A program made the position numbers and the translations under genes. A stretch of 64,000 nucleotides of DNA. Origin: Oikopleura dioica (lineage: Eukaryota; Chordata; Appendicularia; Copelata; Oikopleuridae). The notes beneath the pieces were generated by a model. The model saw only the letters and a program-made list of their open reading frames with translations, was not told the origin of the DNA and ran no database searches. The DNA lies in the NCBI GenBank assembly GCA_907165135.1, contig OU015566.1, positions 12,818,157 through 12,882,156 of the forward strand, in the 5' to 3' direction. Positions 1-9,787 of the stretch are shown one piece after another. Numbering within the stretch: position 1 is the stretch's first letter; each line of letters starts with the position of its first letter.

Positions 1-615
1 GTTCTCTCGAAATCGTGCTGATTTTGCGTCGGTCCGCTACTGCGGCCAGCGACGATCGATCTTCGATTGGTTGTTTTGAAACTCGACACCTACGCGCGCA
101 ATAGGCGCCCTCAAGCGGACAGCGAAAATTATTCGGGGACCACTTTGAAAATTACTGGTGAAGGTAAGCTTTTGCCTGGGATTTGAAGGTGATGTAAAGA
201 TGGAGAAAAAAGATTCTAAAATGTAATGCGAGCCGCAGAACTACGGCGGTGCCCTTGAGTGTCTATCATTATTTTCGCAGTTGTGAATGACGGATGATAT
301 TCATGGTATACTTTATACGGTATAAATTATACCGTCTAAAGTACCAGTTTTTGCAAGAAGAAAAAACGCTATTCCAGCTTGAAGGCCACGAAATACAAAT
401 TCTATTCGTTTTGCCTCGGCCCGTCAAGGCATGTCGGCATTTCGGAATAAGTTATTCAGTAGAGGCTCGAAATTTCGCAGCTTTCTTTACTGACCTCAGC
501 GCTTTTCTAATTTTTAGACAGGGTTTGACCTAGCTTTTCAAAGCAGCGCTAGAACGTCATCTTTCATAATCCATCAAGCGTTGAAGTCATCCTGCCGTGA
601 TTATGTCGACGATAG
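1..615. other. Intergenic, no supported gene
   Basis: I see no reading frame with splice signals or a recognisable domain here. A 79-codon open frame at 294-533 has no recognisable composition. The stretch ends at the target-site duplication of the foldback element that follows. Confidence 0.5.
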
Positions 616-1576
616 CGAATACCTAGGTAAACTTGATGAAAAATGAGCTCTTTTTAGAGCTTATAAATCAGGGAATATAATACAGTTTTAGAATCCTCAG
701 AAGCTGGGGATCATTTTGACTATTGATACTTGAGGGTTCTGCTCATGCCCTGAGGGGTTTTGGGCCTTCCAAAGTCCCGAAATTTCGCCAATCTGGGTAA
801 GGGGCTCATAACTTTTCTTCTCCCCACTTCTGGAGAAAGCCCACTATATGAGCTTGTAGAGGAGCCTCTAACGGTTCAGAATATGTATAGAAAACCACCG
901 GACACCCCCATTCTAGAGCCTCTAGAAGGCCCGGAAGTTGAGGAAGTCACCGAAAAATCAGTACTTTTATACGAAAATAGAGTAAAAAGGCAATATTTTC
1001 ATCGGAAATCGTTAGAAAAACGTTTTTAATGACTTTCTGACGTACAAAATTTAGTCTGGGGTCCTCCCGGGGTGAGTTCTTACGAAATTCAATTTTTCTC
1101 ACAATATGACCCCACGTGACCTCAAATGGCCCAAGAATAAATTTTGTACGTCAGAAAGTCATTAAAAACGTTTTTCTAACGATTTCCGATGAAAATATTG
1201 CCTTTTTACTCTATTTTCGTATAAAAGTACTGATTTTTCGGTGACTTCCTCAACTTCCGGGCCTTCTAGAGGCTCTAGAATGGGGGGTGTCCGGTGGTTT
1301 TCTATACATATTCTGAACCGTTAGAGGCTCCTCTACAAGCTCATATAGTGGGCTTTCTCCAGAAGTGGGGAGAAGAAAAGTTATGAGCCCCTTACCCAGA
1401 TTGGCCAAATTTCGGGACTTTGGAAGGCCCAAAACCCCTCAGGGCATGAGCAAAACCCCCAAGTATGAATAGTCAAAATGATCCTCAGCTTCTGAGGATT
1501 CTAAAACTGTATTATATTCCCTGATTTATAAGCTCTAAAAAGAGCTCATTTTTCATCAAGTTTACCTACGAATACC
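616..1576. mobile_element. Foldback MITE with 8-bp target duplication (hAT-like)
   Basis: The element body is 624-1568 (945 bp). Its two arms, about 624-1053 and 1138-1568, are near-perfect reverse complements of roughly 430 bp separated by an 84-base loop. The terminal inverted repeat begins TAGGTAAACTTGATG. The 8-mer CGAATACC lies immediately outside both ends (616-623 and 1569-1576), which is the target-site duplication. An 8-bp duplication is characteristic of hAT transposons, so this is probably a non-autonomous hAT relative. The open frames in the two arms (760-1029 plus, 1250-1432 minus) are the same sequence read from each arm and are not genes. Confidence 0.92.
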
Positions 1577-2075
1577 TATCCTTCTACAAATCAACGAATG
1601 ACAGGTTTGAAAATTTGCGATCATCGAAAATGTTACTCCAATTTTAGCGCACTCGAGAAAATTGTAGTTTCTGTTCTTCAGAAAAACCTTGTTTTGGAGA
1701 AAAACACATCCTGCCCGTGAGCCTTCCTCCATAAAGTTACACACCTTGTTAATTGAACATCGCCATCTAGTAGGAACGAGTTTCAACCCTCCGTCAGACA
1801 CATTAAACGATTAGATTTTTTACGAGAATAGCTGATCAGATCTGAAACATGAAGGTATATTTGAATGGAATATTATTCAGAAGAGACCTTTTTAATCTCT
1901 CTCCCACTATAGATGTAATTTTTTTAAGTTTTTATTATTTGAATTTTTCTGTTTATAAAATTTTCAGTAAAACTTGTTCTCAAGTTTGATCTCAAACACC
2001 GCGGTCAGCGTTGACCTAGATTCGGGACTCTAATCAAGAACGAGCGAGGAGCGCCCTAGAATTATCCACTTAGAA
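1577..2075. other. Intergenic, upstream of the carbonic anhydrase gene
   Basis: No coding exon is recognised. The region is AT-rich and leads into the conserved promoter block of the carbonic anhydrase gene. Confidence 0.5.
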
Positions 2076-2155
2076 GCGCACCCGCCACCTAGTGCGGCCA
2101 AGTTTTCAAAGCATAAAAAGGAGAAATTTTCAGAAAATTTATCAGAATATCTGAA
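2076..2155 (+). promoter_or_regulatory. Conserved promoter block of the CA/CUB gene family
   Basis: At 2076-2091 lies a variant of GCGCACCGCCACCTA (here with one extra C). About 60 bp downstream is TTTATCAGAATATCTGA (around 2139-2155), 15-30 bases before the ATG. The same two blocks in the same order and spacing occur upstream of both minus-strand CUB genes (5122-5136 and 6837-6851 for the first block). A TATA-like CATAAAAAG lies between them near 2109. Conservation across three paralogous upstream regions suggests a shared cis-element and core promoter. The factor that binds is unknown. Confidence 0.6.
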
Positions 2156-2169
2156 AGTAAACTCAGAAA

Positions 2170-3729
2170 ATGAAGGTTTGTCTTATCGATAAAAAAAGAG
2201 ACTTTGAGACAACAAGATGTAATAAATACGAAATTTATTTCAGCTCTTCACGACAGTTTTGACTTCAATCCCTCTTTGCTCCTCCGTCGGTGTCTCTGTT
2301 GGCAACGAGAGAGCTGCTGGCAGCTCATGGGGTTACGACGGTAAAACTTAGATACAAAAATCCGATAAAAAATACCTTATTTTAGAGCAGGGAGACGATT
2401 GGGGCGATTCTGCTGAGACTTGTAATGGCAATCGACAGTCACCAATCGACATTCCGAAGAATTACTCTTCCGCTGAATTCCAGCCATTTCAGTTGACCAA
2501 TTTTGACGACGAGCAAAACTGGACCTTGTTTAACAACGGCCACTCGGTGCAAATGACTGCTTCCAATCTGTAAGGACTCACTTTCTTTATATTTTACTGA
2601 CATTTTCATCTCCAGGAACATGAAATTGAACGGCGGTGCTCTTCCAGGCGAATATATTCTTGCCCAATTTCACTTTCACTGGGGATCAGCCGATCATGCC
2701 GGCTCGGAGCATACTCTTGAGGGAAAGCAGTATTTCTCCGAAGTCCACTTGGTTCATTTCAAGGCGGAATACGAAACAATCGGCAACTCTGTAAGCAAAG
2801 GCGACGGACTAGCCGTCCTTGGCTTTTTCATCGAAGAAGACCCTTATGCTGAGGTAAACTGAACAAAAAAGTCAACTTATTAACCATTAGGATACTCCGC
2901 TCGATAATTTCTTCCGCAACCTCGTTGGTGAAGCAGTTCAAAATCCGTCCGAAACTTCTACTGTTCAATTTTCCATGACTGATATTCTTCCCTCCACTCT
3001 CGACAACTTTTACAGGTACCTCAATATTTTATAAAATATTTATAAACAAGAATCTTTTAGATACCTCGGAAGTTTAACCACCCCGACATGTAATGAAGCC
3101 GTCGTTTGGACAAATTTCAAAGAATCCCTAAAAATTTCTTCGAAGACAAGGGAATTCATGACTCAGTTCGCCAAGGTTCCTTATCTCCAAATTATATAAA
3201 GTCTGGTACTAACTTATTATGATGTTTAAATTTACAGAAATCAAGGATAACCATGGGGAGGATTTGGTCAAAAACTACCGAAATGTTCAACCACTCAATG
3301 GACGCGAAGTGACTTTCTATTCTTCACAAGTTGACCGACTCAATCTTATCGAGTACCACTTTGAGGTAAGCAGTGGAGATACCAATCGTAACTTATCATT
3401 TATTTTCCAAGAGAATCGTCGAAGCTCTCCCAGACAGACCATGGTCCGATCGATACGAGCAACGACTAAACAAACAACTCAAGAAGGCTGAATCTGCGTT
3501 CACAGGAGTCAACTGCTACAAAGAAAATGGCTTTGGGTCTGATGACTCTGCTGACGACGTCCAGGTCTTCGATGAGAGTGACTTCTGCAAGCTCAACGGC
3601 CAGGTCAACGCCGCGCTCAACAGCTGGGCCCGAAACAACGCTTGCGAAGGACGAGGCAAGGTCTACCGACAGATCATCCGAGCCAGTCGAAAGGTCCGAA
3701 ACCTTTTCGACAGGAAAATGAGTTGTTAG
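2170..3729 (+). CDS. Secreted alpha-carbonic anhydrase with an extra C-terminal domain
   Basis: Predicted to hydrate CO2 extracellularly. The first exon is only ATGAAG; after a short intron a hydrophobic leader follows. The CA domain has the family hallmarks: QSPIDI near residue 52, the zinc ligands in HFHWG (His115, His117) and EVHLVH (His140), the SEH signature glutamate near residue 127, and SLTTPTC for the substrate-pocket threonine. All three zinc histidines are present, so it should be active. Introns are about 45-70 bp GT-AG. After the CA domain the protein continues into DRLNLIEYHFE and a roughly 105-residue Cys-containing tail that is nearly identical to the tail of the two neighbouring CUB proteins, so it is a domain fusion. 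The stop is TAG at 3727-3729. The CA assignment is firm; the tail's function is unknown. Confidence 0.9.
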
Positions 3730-4018
3730 AGAAAGAATGGATTTCTTGATCTGTGCTTATATTTATCTGATAAGGAATACAATATAACCAAACCTGTTAT
3801 CAAAAAATTGAGAAGCAAACTTGACATCTTCATTTTCTTCGACCTTCTTATCTTATCTTATATAATATTATATATATATAAGTTATATATAAGTTTTATA
3901 ATATAAGTTATATTATATAACTGATAAACATATTGGTTAAATGTTAAAAGACAAGATTTGTGTATATTTTATCTTTATTGTTGGATAATAAGAGGGATCA
4001 GAAAATTCTTTTCTGGAG

Positions 4019-5040
4019 TTAGCAGCCCATCTTGTCGTTGTAGAAGTTTCGGACCTTTCGAGCGGCTCGGATGACCTGTCGGTAGACCTTGCCTCGTCCT
4101 TCGCAAGCGTTGTTTCGGGCCCAGCTGTTGAGGGCAGCGTTGACTTGGCCGTTGAGCTTGCAGAAGTCACTTTCGTCGAAGACCTGGACGTCATCGGCGG
4201 AGTCGTCGGAGCCAAAGCCGTTGTCTTCGTAGCAGTTTTCGCCGTTGTCAGCGTCAACAACCTTGTTGAAGACTTTGTAGAATCGGTTGACGTATCGCTC
4301 GGCCCAGGAAGCGTCTTCTGGGAGAGATGCAGCAATTCTCTGAAATCCCAGTTTTAGGGATTTTACTCACTGATTATTTTGTTACTTAGTAAGTAATACT
4401 TACACCGAAGTGGTACTCGATGATGTCAAGTCGATCAGCTTCAACAAGCTCAAATTCGAAACCACCTTCAGTAAAGGCGTGATCCGAGGAAAAACTGACT
4501 GTCGCCTGCCCTCCAATCACAAATAGGTCATCGAATCCGTTGTTCGAAACATTGACAAGGTCAGGAGTCATTTTGCCGCCCTCTTTCTTCTTCTTGTCGG
4601 CATCACGTCTTCGTCGTCGTCCGTACAAACGGGGGCCGCAAAAGTTTCTCTCTTCCCCGTTGGCAATGACCTTCACGTAGTCATATTCGCAGTTGTCAGC
4701 ATACTCAACGTTGAATCGATTCGCAGTGATGAAGAAACCGGGAACTCCTCGGATATCGATGGTCCAGCTGCAATGAGTTCTGTCGGGATAGTTGCCAGCA
4801 CCTGAGTCTGGAGACGAAAATGTTTGAAGCTCAGTGATGCGGCCGCCGCAATCGGTTGCGATCGGAACGCCGTTAGTGGTGGTTAGAGTTCTATACGTAA
4901 TGGAAGTCGTAGTGGTTTCAGTAGTAGTAGTAGGATAATAGTCAGTAGTGTAATAAGAAGCAGATGCGCCGGCAATCAACGAAAAGAGCTAAAAATAAAT
5001 TCCTATTAATTGTCTCGCGTCTCTATGGATAAACCTTCAT
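4019..5040 (-). CDS. Secreted CUB-domain protein 1 with shared C-terminal domain
   Basis: There are three exons: 5035-5040 (ATGAAG), 4404-4988 and 4019-4339. The protein is about 303 residues. It starts with the signal peptide MKLFSLIAGASA, then a Thr/Tyr-rich stretch, then a CUB domain: CGGRI, CSWTIDI, a YDYVKV core, NFCGP, and a closing sequence containing GGQATVSFSSDH. An RRRRRD basic cluster interrupts the CUB domain and could be a convertase site. The last exon encodes the Cys-containing domain (NGFGSDDSADDVQVFDESDF and on to KMGC) shared with the adjacent carbonic anhydrase. CUB domains mediate extracellular protein binding, so an extracellular matrix or house-structure role is plausible but inferred. 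It is convergent with the CA gene (289 bp apart) and shares its first-exon structure and promoter blocks. Confidence 0.85.
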
Positions 5041-5136
5041 TCTCTAGCTTTTTTCAGATATTCTGATAAATGATGAGCTGCTTCACGCGGTTTTGTACAT
5101 TTTGATTTCCGTAATTGCTCCTAGGTGGCGGTGCAC
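5041..5136 (-). promoter_or_regulatory. Conserved promoter block, CUB gene 1
   Basis: Read on the minus strand, GTGCACCGCCACCTA (5122-5136) is followed by TTTATCAGAATATCTGA (around 5056-5072) and then the ATG at 5040. This matches the blocks upstream of the carbonic anhydrase gene and of CUB gene 2. Confidence 0.6.
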
Positions 5137-5713
5137 TTCCACCAAGAGGTTAAACGAAAGAGAAACACTGAGAGTGCTTAGGGCAATGTCTAGCCTAGAT
5201 AATGCTTCCGTTTATGGTATCAACTCTATTCCGTCATTTTTGATTCGATTAAATTGCTATATTAAACAAGTCGCCCTTTGACGATTTTCCGATGTTTTAA
5301 ATCTTTCTTCAACACACATGTAACTCGTGGTAAGAAATCAGAACAGATCAGACCGTCACCAAGTGGAACTTGAAAGTAATGACAGGTTGTCAAAATAGCA
5401 ATGTCGATCCTTGCCAAAACGGACCCAGCCCTTCGTGGTACTCTGGGAGATTTCCTTCGTAAGCAAAATTCTTTGAATTTATGAAAGTGCCTTAGTAGGA
5501 ATTCATTCGCATCGGTACGTGTGCAAAATAATGCGCTCAAGTTCCGCAAGTCCGCTGATCGCAGACTAACAAGACCGCGCCCTCGATGTTTTGTCAACAT
5601 CAGGCTCAGGTAAAGTCTGAAAAGCGTGTTTTCGTGAGAAACAAGTTTCGAGTAAAGTTTTTTTTTATTTTCGCAAAAAAGAGATATGAAATCAGAAAAT
5701 TCTTTTCTGGAGT
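5137..5713. other. Intergenic with short duplicated segments
   Basis: No gene is seen. Two segments, around 5212-5262 and 5350-5405, have diverged copies near 7440-7492, 7380-7430 and 7508-7590, so flanking DNA was duplicated along with the CUB genes. Confidence 0.55.
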
Positions 5714-6759
5714 TAGCAGCCCATCTTGTCGTTGTAGAAGTTTCGGACCTTTCGAGCGGCTCGGATGACCTGTCGGTGGACCTTGCCTCGTCCTTCGCAA
5801 GCGTTGTTTCGGGCCCAGCTGTTGAGGGCGGCGTTGACTTGGCCATTGAGCTTGCAGAAGTTACTTTCATCGAAGACCTGGACGTCGTCGGCGGAGTCGT
5901 CAGAGCCGAAGCCATTTTCTTCGTAGCAGTTTTCGCCGTTGTCAGCGTCAACAACCTTGTTGAAGACTTTGTAGAATCGGTTGACGTATCGCTCGGCCCA
6001 GGAAGCGTCTTCTGGAAGAGCAGCGGCGATTCTCTGGAAGATTATATAAGAATCATGACTTGTTCAGTGACTAGTTAGTCGATAAGTTACAGACGATTAC
6101 TTACGCCAAAGTGGTATTCAATGATGTCGAGTCGATCAGCCTCAACAAGGTCGAATTCGAAACCACGTTTAGTAACGGAATGATCCGTGGTGAAACTGAC
6201 TGTTGCCTGGCCTCCTAGAACAAACATGTCCTCGAATCCTCCGTTCGAAGCGTTGACGAGGTCAGCAGTCCATTTACCGCCCTCTTTGGGCTTCTCGGTT
6301 TCGCGTCTACGGCGTCTGTAAGGATCGGGGCCGCAGAAGTTCCTCTCTTCTCCGTTGGCAATGACCTTCACGAAGTCATATTGGCAGTTGTAGATAGTAT
6401 ACTCAAGCTCGAATCGATTGGCCTTGATGAAGAATCCGGGAACTCCTCGGATATCGATGGTCCAGGTGCATTGAGCTCTGTTGGGATAGTAGCCATAACC
6501 TGTGTCTGGAGACGAAAAAGTTTGAAGCTCAGTGATGCGGCCGCCACAATCGGTAAAAGTTGGTTCACCGTTTGTCGTGGTTTCAGTACTATAGTAAGGA
6601 GCAGAGGTCCCGGTAGGGTAATACTCAGTGGTACTCTCAGTAGTGGGGTAATAATACTCAGTGCTGTAGGAATAAGAGTAGGCAGATGCGCCGGCAATCA
6701 AGGAAAAAAGCTAAAATATACTTATTTACTTTCTTATTTCTCTGTGAACATACCTTCAT
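5714..6759 (-). CDS. Secreted CUB-domain protein 2 with shared C-terminal domain
   Basis: A tandem paralogue of the gene at 4019-5040 with the same three-exon layout: 6754-6759 (ATGAAG), 6105-6710 and 5714-6033. The signal peptide is MKLFSLIAGASA, followed by a Tyr/Ser/Thr-rich linker with repeated EYYYPTT-like units. The CUB core has CGGRI, CTWTIDI, FVKV, NFCGP and GGQATVSFTTDH, and a basic RRRRRE cluster lies in the same place as in copy 1. The last exon is almost identical to that of copy 1 at the nucleotide level, far closer than the N-terminal halves, which suggests recent duplication or gene conversion. It is probably an extracellular structural or binding protein; no enzymatic motif is visible. 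Confidence 0.85.
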
Positions 6760-6851
6760 TCTCTAACTTTGTCAGATATTCTGATAAATTTTGAGTTGCT
6801 TCATGCGATTTTGTACTTTCTGAGTTCGGCCATCGGTAGGTGGCGGTGCGC
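6760..6851 (-). promoter_or_regulatory. Conserved promoter block, CUB gene 2
   Basis: On the minus strand GCGCACCGCCACCTA (6837-6851) precedes TTTATCAGAATATCTGA (around 6773-6790) and the ATG at 6759. Order and spacing match the blocks of the two neighbouring family members. Confidence 0.6.
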
Positions 6852-7740
6852 TTACAGCGAGAGGTTGACCGTAAAAGAATTGCTGAGAGTGCTAAGGGCA
6901 ATGTTTTGACCGAGATTAATGCAAATGTCGAAGAAATATAGAGAATCCTGTAGAAAATAAGGGTAAATTATTTATCAGGAATCCCGTTTTTTTTTCAAAA
7001 TCTGCGTGAAAATTGTATTGAAAAGAATAACTTGACGTTTTTATCGGGAGAAGTCACATTTATTGTGAATCCATGCTCGAATTTCGGGTTCATTGGACGG
7101 TCTTTTGAAAAAGAAAGATTTTTTTACTGATATTCCTGAGTAATAATTGCTTTCCTTCAATTATAAAATGAAAGATTTACCGCCTATTTGACCACAAACA
7201 TTATTCCACCAGACGCAAACGTGTCTCTTCAGGATTAAATTTGTCGTAACATGGTAGAGCGGGTCAACTTGAGCTAGCGACTACACGATGTTGCTGATAA
7301 CTGCCAATTTCAGGAGTGCGGATTTAGATAGAGAGGCGAATTTGCATTCGCTTCAAAGCAGAAGCCCGGCCAAGCGAAAGTTAAAATAAATGACTGGTTG
7401 TTGAGATAGCGATGTCGATCTGCGTGGCACTCTTCCGTTTGTAGTATCAACTCCGTTCCGTCATATTAGATATAACCGTATTAAATTGTTAGATCAGACT
7501 TTACCCAAGTGGAAGTTTAAAGTAATGACTGGTTGTCAAGATAGCAGTTGCTATTTATTATCATTACAATGTCAATCTGCGTGGTACAAATTAAAAGTCC
7601 CTTCAGACTGAACTCATAAAAAATCCACTTGAATTTCTTTGATTGCGAAATTCCAAAATGAAATCGCAAATTCGGTATATTTTTTTACTTGGCTTTATTC
7701 GCAAGAAAGAGATATCATATAAGATCAGAAGACTCAGAAG
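6852..7740. other. Intergenic with duplicated family-flanking segments
   Basis: No coding exon is recognised. It holds two diverged copies (about 7380-7430 and 7508-7590) of a segment also present at 5350-5405, and one copy (7440-7492) of the 5212-5262 segment. Confidence 0.5.
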
Positions 7741-8174
7741 ACAGATTGAGCTTGCAGAAGTTACTTTCATCGAAGACCTGAACGTCGTCAGCAGAGTCGT
7801 CGGAGCCGAAGCCATTTTCTTCGTAGCAGTTTTCGCCGTTGTCAGCGTCGACAGCCTTGTTGAAGACTTTGTAGAATCGGTTGACGTATCGCTCGGCCCA
7901 AGAAGCGTCTTCTGGGAGGGCAGCGGCGATTCGCTGAAAATAATTTTAACAAAAATTACTCTTCTAAATCGATGAGTAATCGACTATAACTTACGCCAAA
8001 GTGGTATTCAATGATGTCAAGTCGATCAGCCTCAACGAGGTCGAATTCGAAACCACTTCGAGTTATGGAACCATCAGTGGTGAAGCTGACAGTAGCTTGG
8101 CCTCCTTGGACGAAAAGGTCGTCGAAGCCGTCGTTGGAAACATTGACGAGCGAATACGTCATAAAATGCTTCAA
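7741..8174 (-). pseudogene. Doubly truncated third copy of the CUB-family gene
   Basis: Exon 8155-7995 encodes the end of a CUB domain (GGQATVSFTTDGS, then ADRLDIIEYHFG), followed by a short GT-AG intron and an exon matching the shared C-terminal domain through DDVQVFDESNFCKLN. There it departs from the family and soon stops, losing the last roughly 40 residues including the conserved KVRN...C end. The signal peptide, first exon and most of the CUB domain are absent upstream, and no promoter block is found. It is best read as a pseudogene left by incomplete duplication. The remaining codons are intact, so the truncation is fairly recent. Confidence 0.8.
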
Positions 8175-8575
8175 AAAGAGGACAAGAGCCGTCTAAATTC
8201 ATTCTTTAAAACATTTGGCTACGTAAAACGTGCCCTCCGCGTTTACCTAAAACAACCTAAACAATTTGTTTCGCCTGGATTTCAGAGCCATGATAGCCCT
8301 TTTAACCACTAATCGCATGGCAGTGGCTATGAGACTACCGTAAATAGGGGTCCGTTGCTTTGTCGTTGATCGTGAAAGAACCCAAAATGAAAATATTAGT
8401 GTTCGGCAGCAAGAAAAAGTGTGGCAAGAAAAGGAAATCATGCGGATTTATTGTAATAATATCATGTAAATGCGTGCACCTCTAATATACCACGTGCGCA
8501 ATATGTTTTGGCAGCATAGTTATTAAACGTTTCTAAGATTAGATGTGACCGCTCTTACTATCCATAGTCTTGCAA
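8175..8575. other. Intergenic, nothing recognised
   Basis: Short open frames here lack splice context or recognisable composition. Confidence 0.45.
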
Positions 8576-9017
8576 ATGCAAGATAAAGACAACTATCGTG
8601 CGTGAAAGAAAAAAATCGAATTTTAAAGAGCATATTTTTAGGTCATTGGTATGTTCCACAATTCCTGGACTTTGAGCTTGAAACTGAGGTCGAAGATGGA
8701 TACAACAAGGGTCTTCTCAAAATAACTCTTCCATGCTCAGGTGATTGAAAAAGACATAAAGCAGTAGTATATCGTTGAAAGAATGGGACAACGCATATGC
8801 GAGAGAATGGCGAATTGGCGGAGAAGTGGATTCCTGGCCGAAATTCCTCTGCGTGTTTTTATCCAACTGGCCGAAATTGATCCTTAATTTTTTCATCATC
8901 ATCGTTCTACTTTTCGTGCTGGTGAAAATTTCTTGCACTGGTAGAGGGCAGTCAGGGCTTATTGGCAGCTCCATTGATGTCGATAGAGAAGCGTCCGAGA
9001 ATACTGAGAGACGGTAG
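8576..9017 (+). CDS. Small single-pass membrane protein (unknown family)
   Basis: There are three exons, 8576-8597, 8642-8740 and 8782-9017, joined by 43- and 41-bp introns with consistent phase 1 junctions. The product is about 118 residues. An N-terminal soluble part rich in aromatic and acidic residues (HWYVPQFLDFELE; EWDNAYAREWRIGG) precedes a strong transmembrane segment (LILNFFIIIVLLFVLVKI) and a polar tail ending SENTERR. There is no signal peptide, so the topology is unclear. I do not recognise the family. The agreement of splice phases and the membrane segment support a real gene, but the first ATG is a prediction. Confidence 0.6.
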
Positions 9018-9787
9018 TTTGCAAATTTAGCTATTTCTCAATTTATCAAAAGTGTTTAGACGCAGGGCGAAAGAACGATCTCTTCGAGAGAAGATACAAG
9101 AAGGAAGAAAGAGCGAATACCTTTCTAGTAGAACGAGTACTCCATCATCATGTTCAAAAAAGAGAATTACAAAATAAAAACAGTATTGGTCTATCCAATT
9201 TTATATCAAAAGAGACGTTTATATTTGGAATAATGTTTCTTTTATATGTTCAACTTGTCGATAAGACTGTTCTGAACTTATTTTGATTTTAAAACTTTTA
9301 TAAATAGTATCAAAATTGGCAGCTTTTGGCAGTCAACTGGCAGCTGGTCTATCTTCGGTTTATATTAATGCAAGAAATATTAATGCATAAGCAGTTTCTA
9401 GAAGCGAAAATTGAGTCTGTCAAAGTGTCATTTTAGAAGCTAATAAATCTAAACGCTATAAAAAGACTTGCGTGGACCTACAGACATGGCTACTGATTGG
9501 TAAACTTGAATGTGGCAGTAGGTGTTTCAGAGAAAATCGAGCTTATTTATGACCCCTGTTTCAGCTACTGACTACTTGAGAGATAAAAGACACAGAGCTT
9601 GATTTTGAATAAGCCTCGATCAGAGGAATCCTTTTGTTCAGAACAGGCCGAGATTCCAGACTAGACGAAATACTTGTTTTTAAAAGCTTTTCCTTTGAGT
9701 AAATTTCCACTTTCTTCGGGCGCGTCTCAGTGATTTTCCATCGCGTTCGTCTTATCTGATAAATTTAAGAAGACAAAAAACGGTAAT
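9018..9787. other. Intergenic, nothing recognised
   Basis: AT-rich spacer between the small membrane protein and the SLC22-type gene. No coding exon or repeat is recognised. Confidence 0.45.

Noticed and set aside
760-1432. Pair of open frames with nearly the same protein on opposite strands (760-1029 and 1250-1432)
   Set aside because: They are the two arms of the foldback MITE; the shared peptide reflects the inverted repeat, not a gene.
5262-6078. Long open frames overlapping CUB gene 2 in other phases (e.g. 5262-5954, 5686-6078)
   Set aside because: They are shadow frames of the GC-rich last exon; the spliced CUB frame has family motifs, matching introns and a paralogue.
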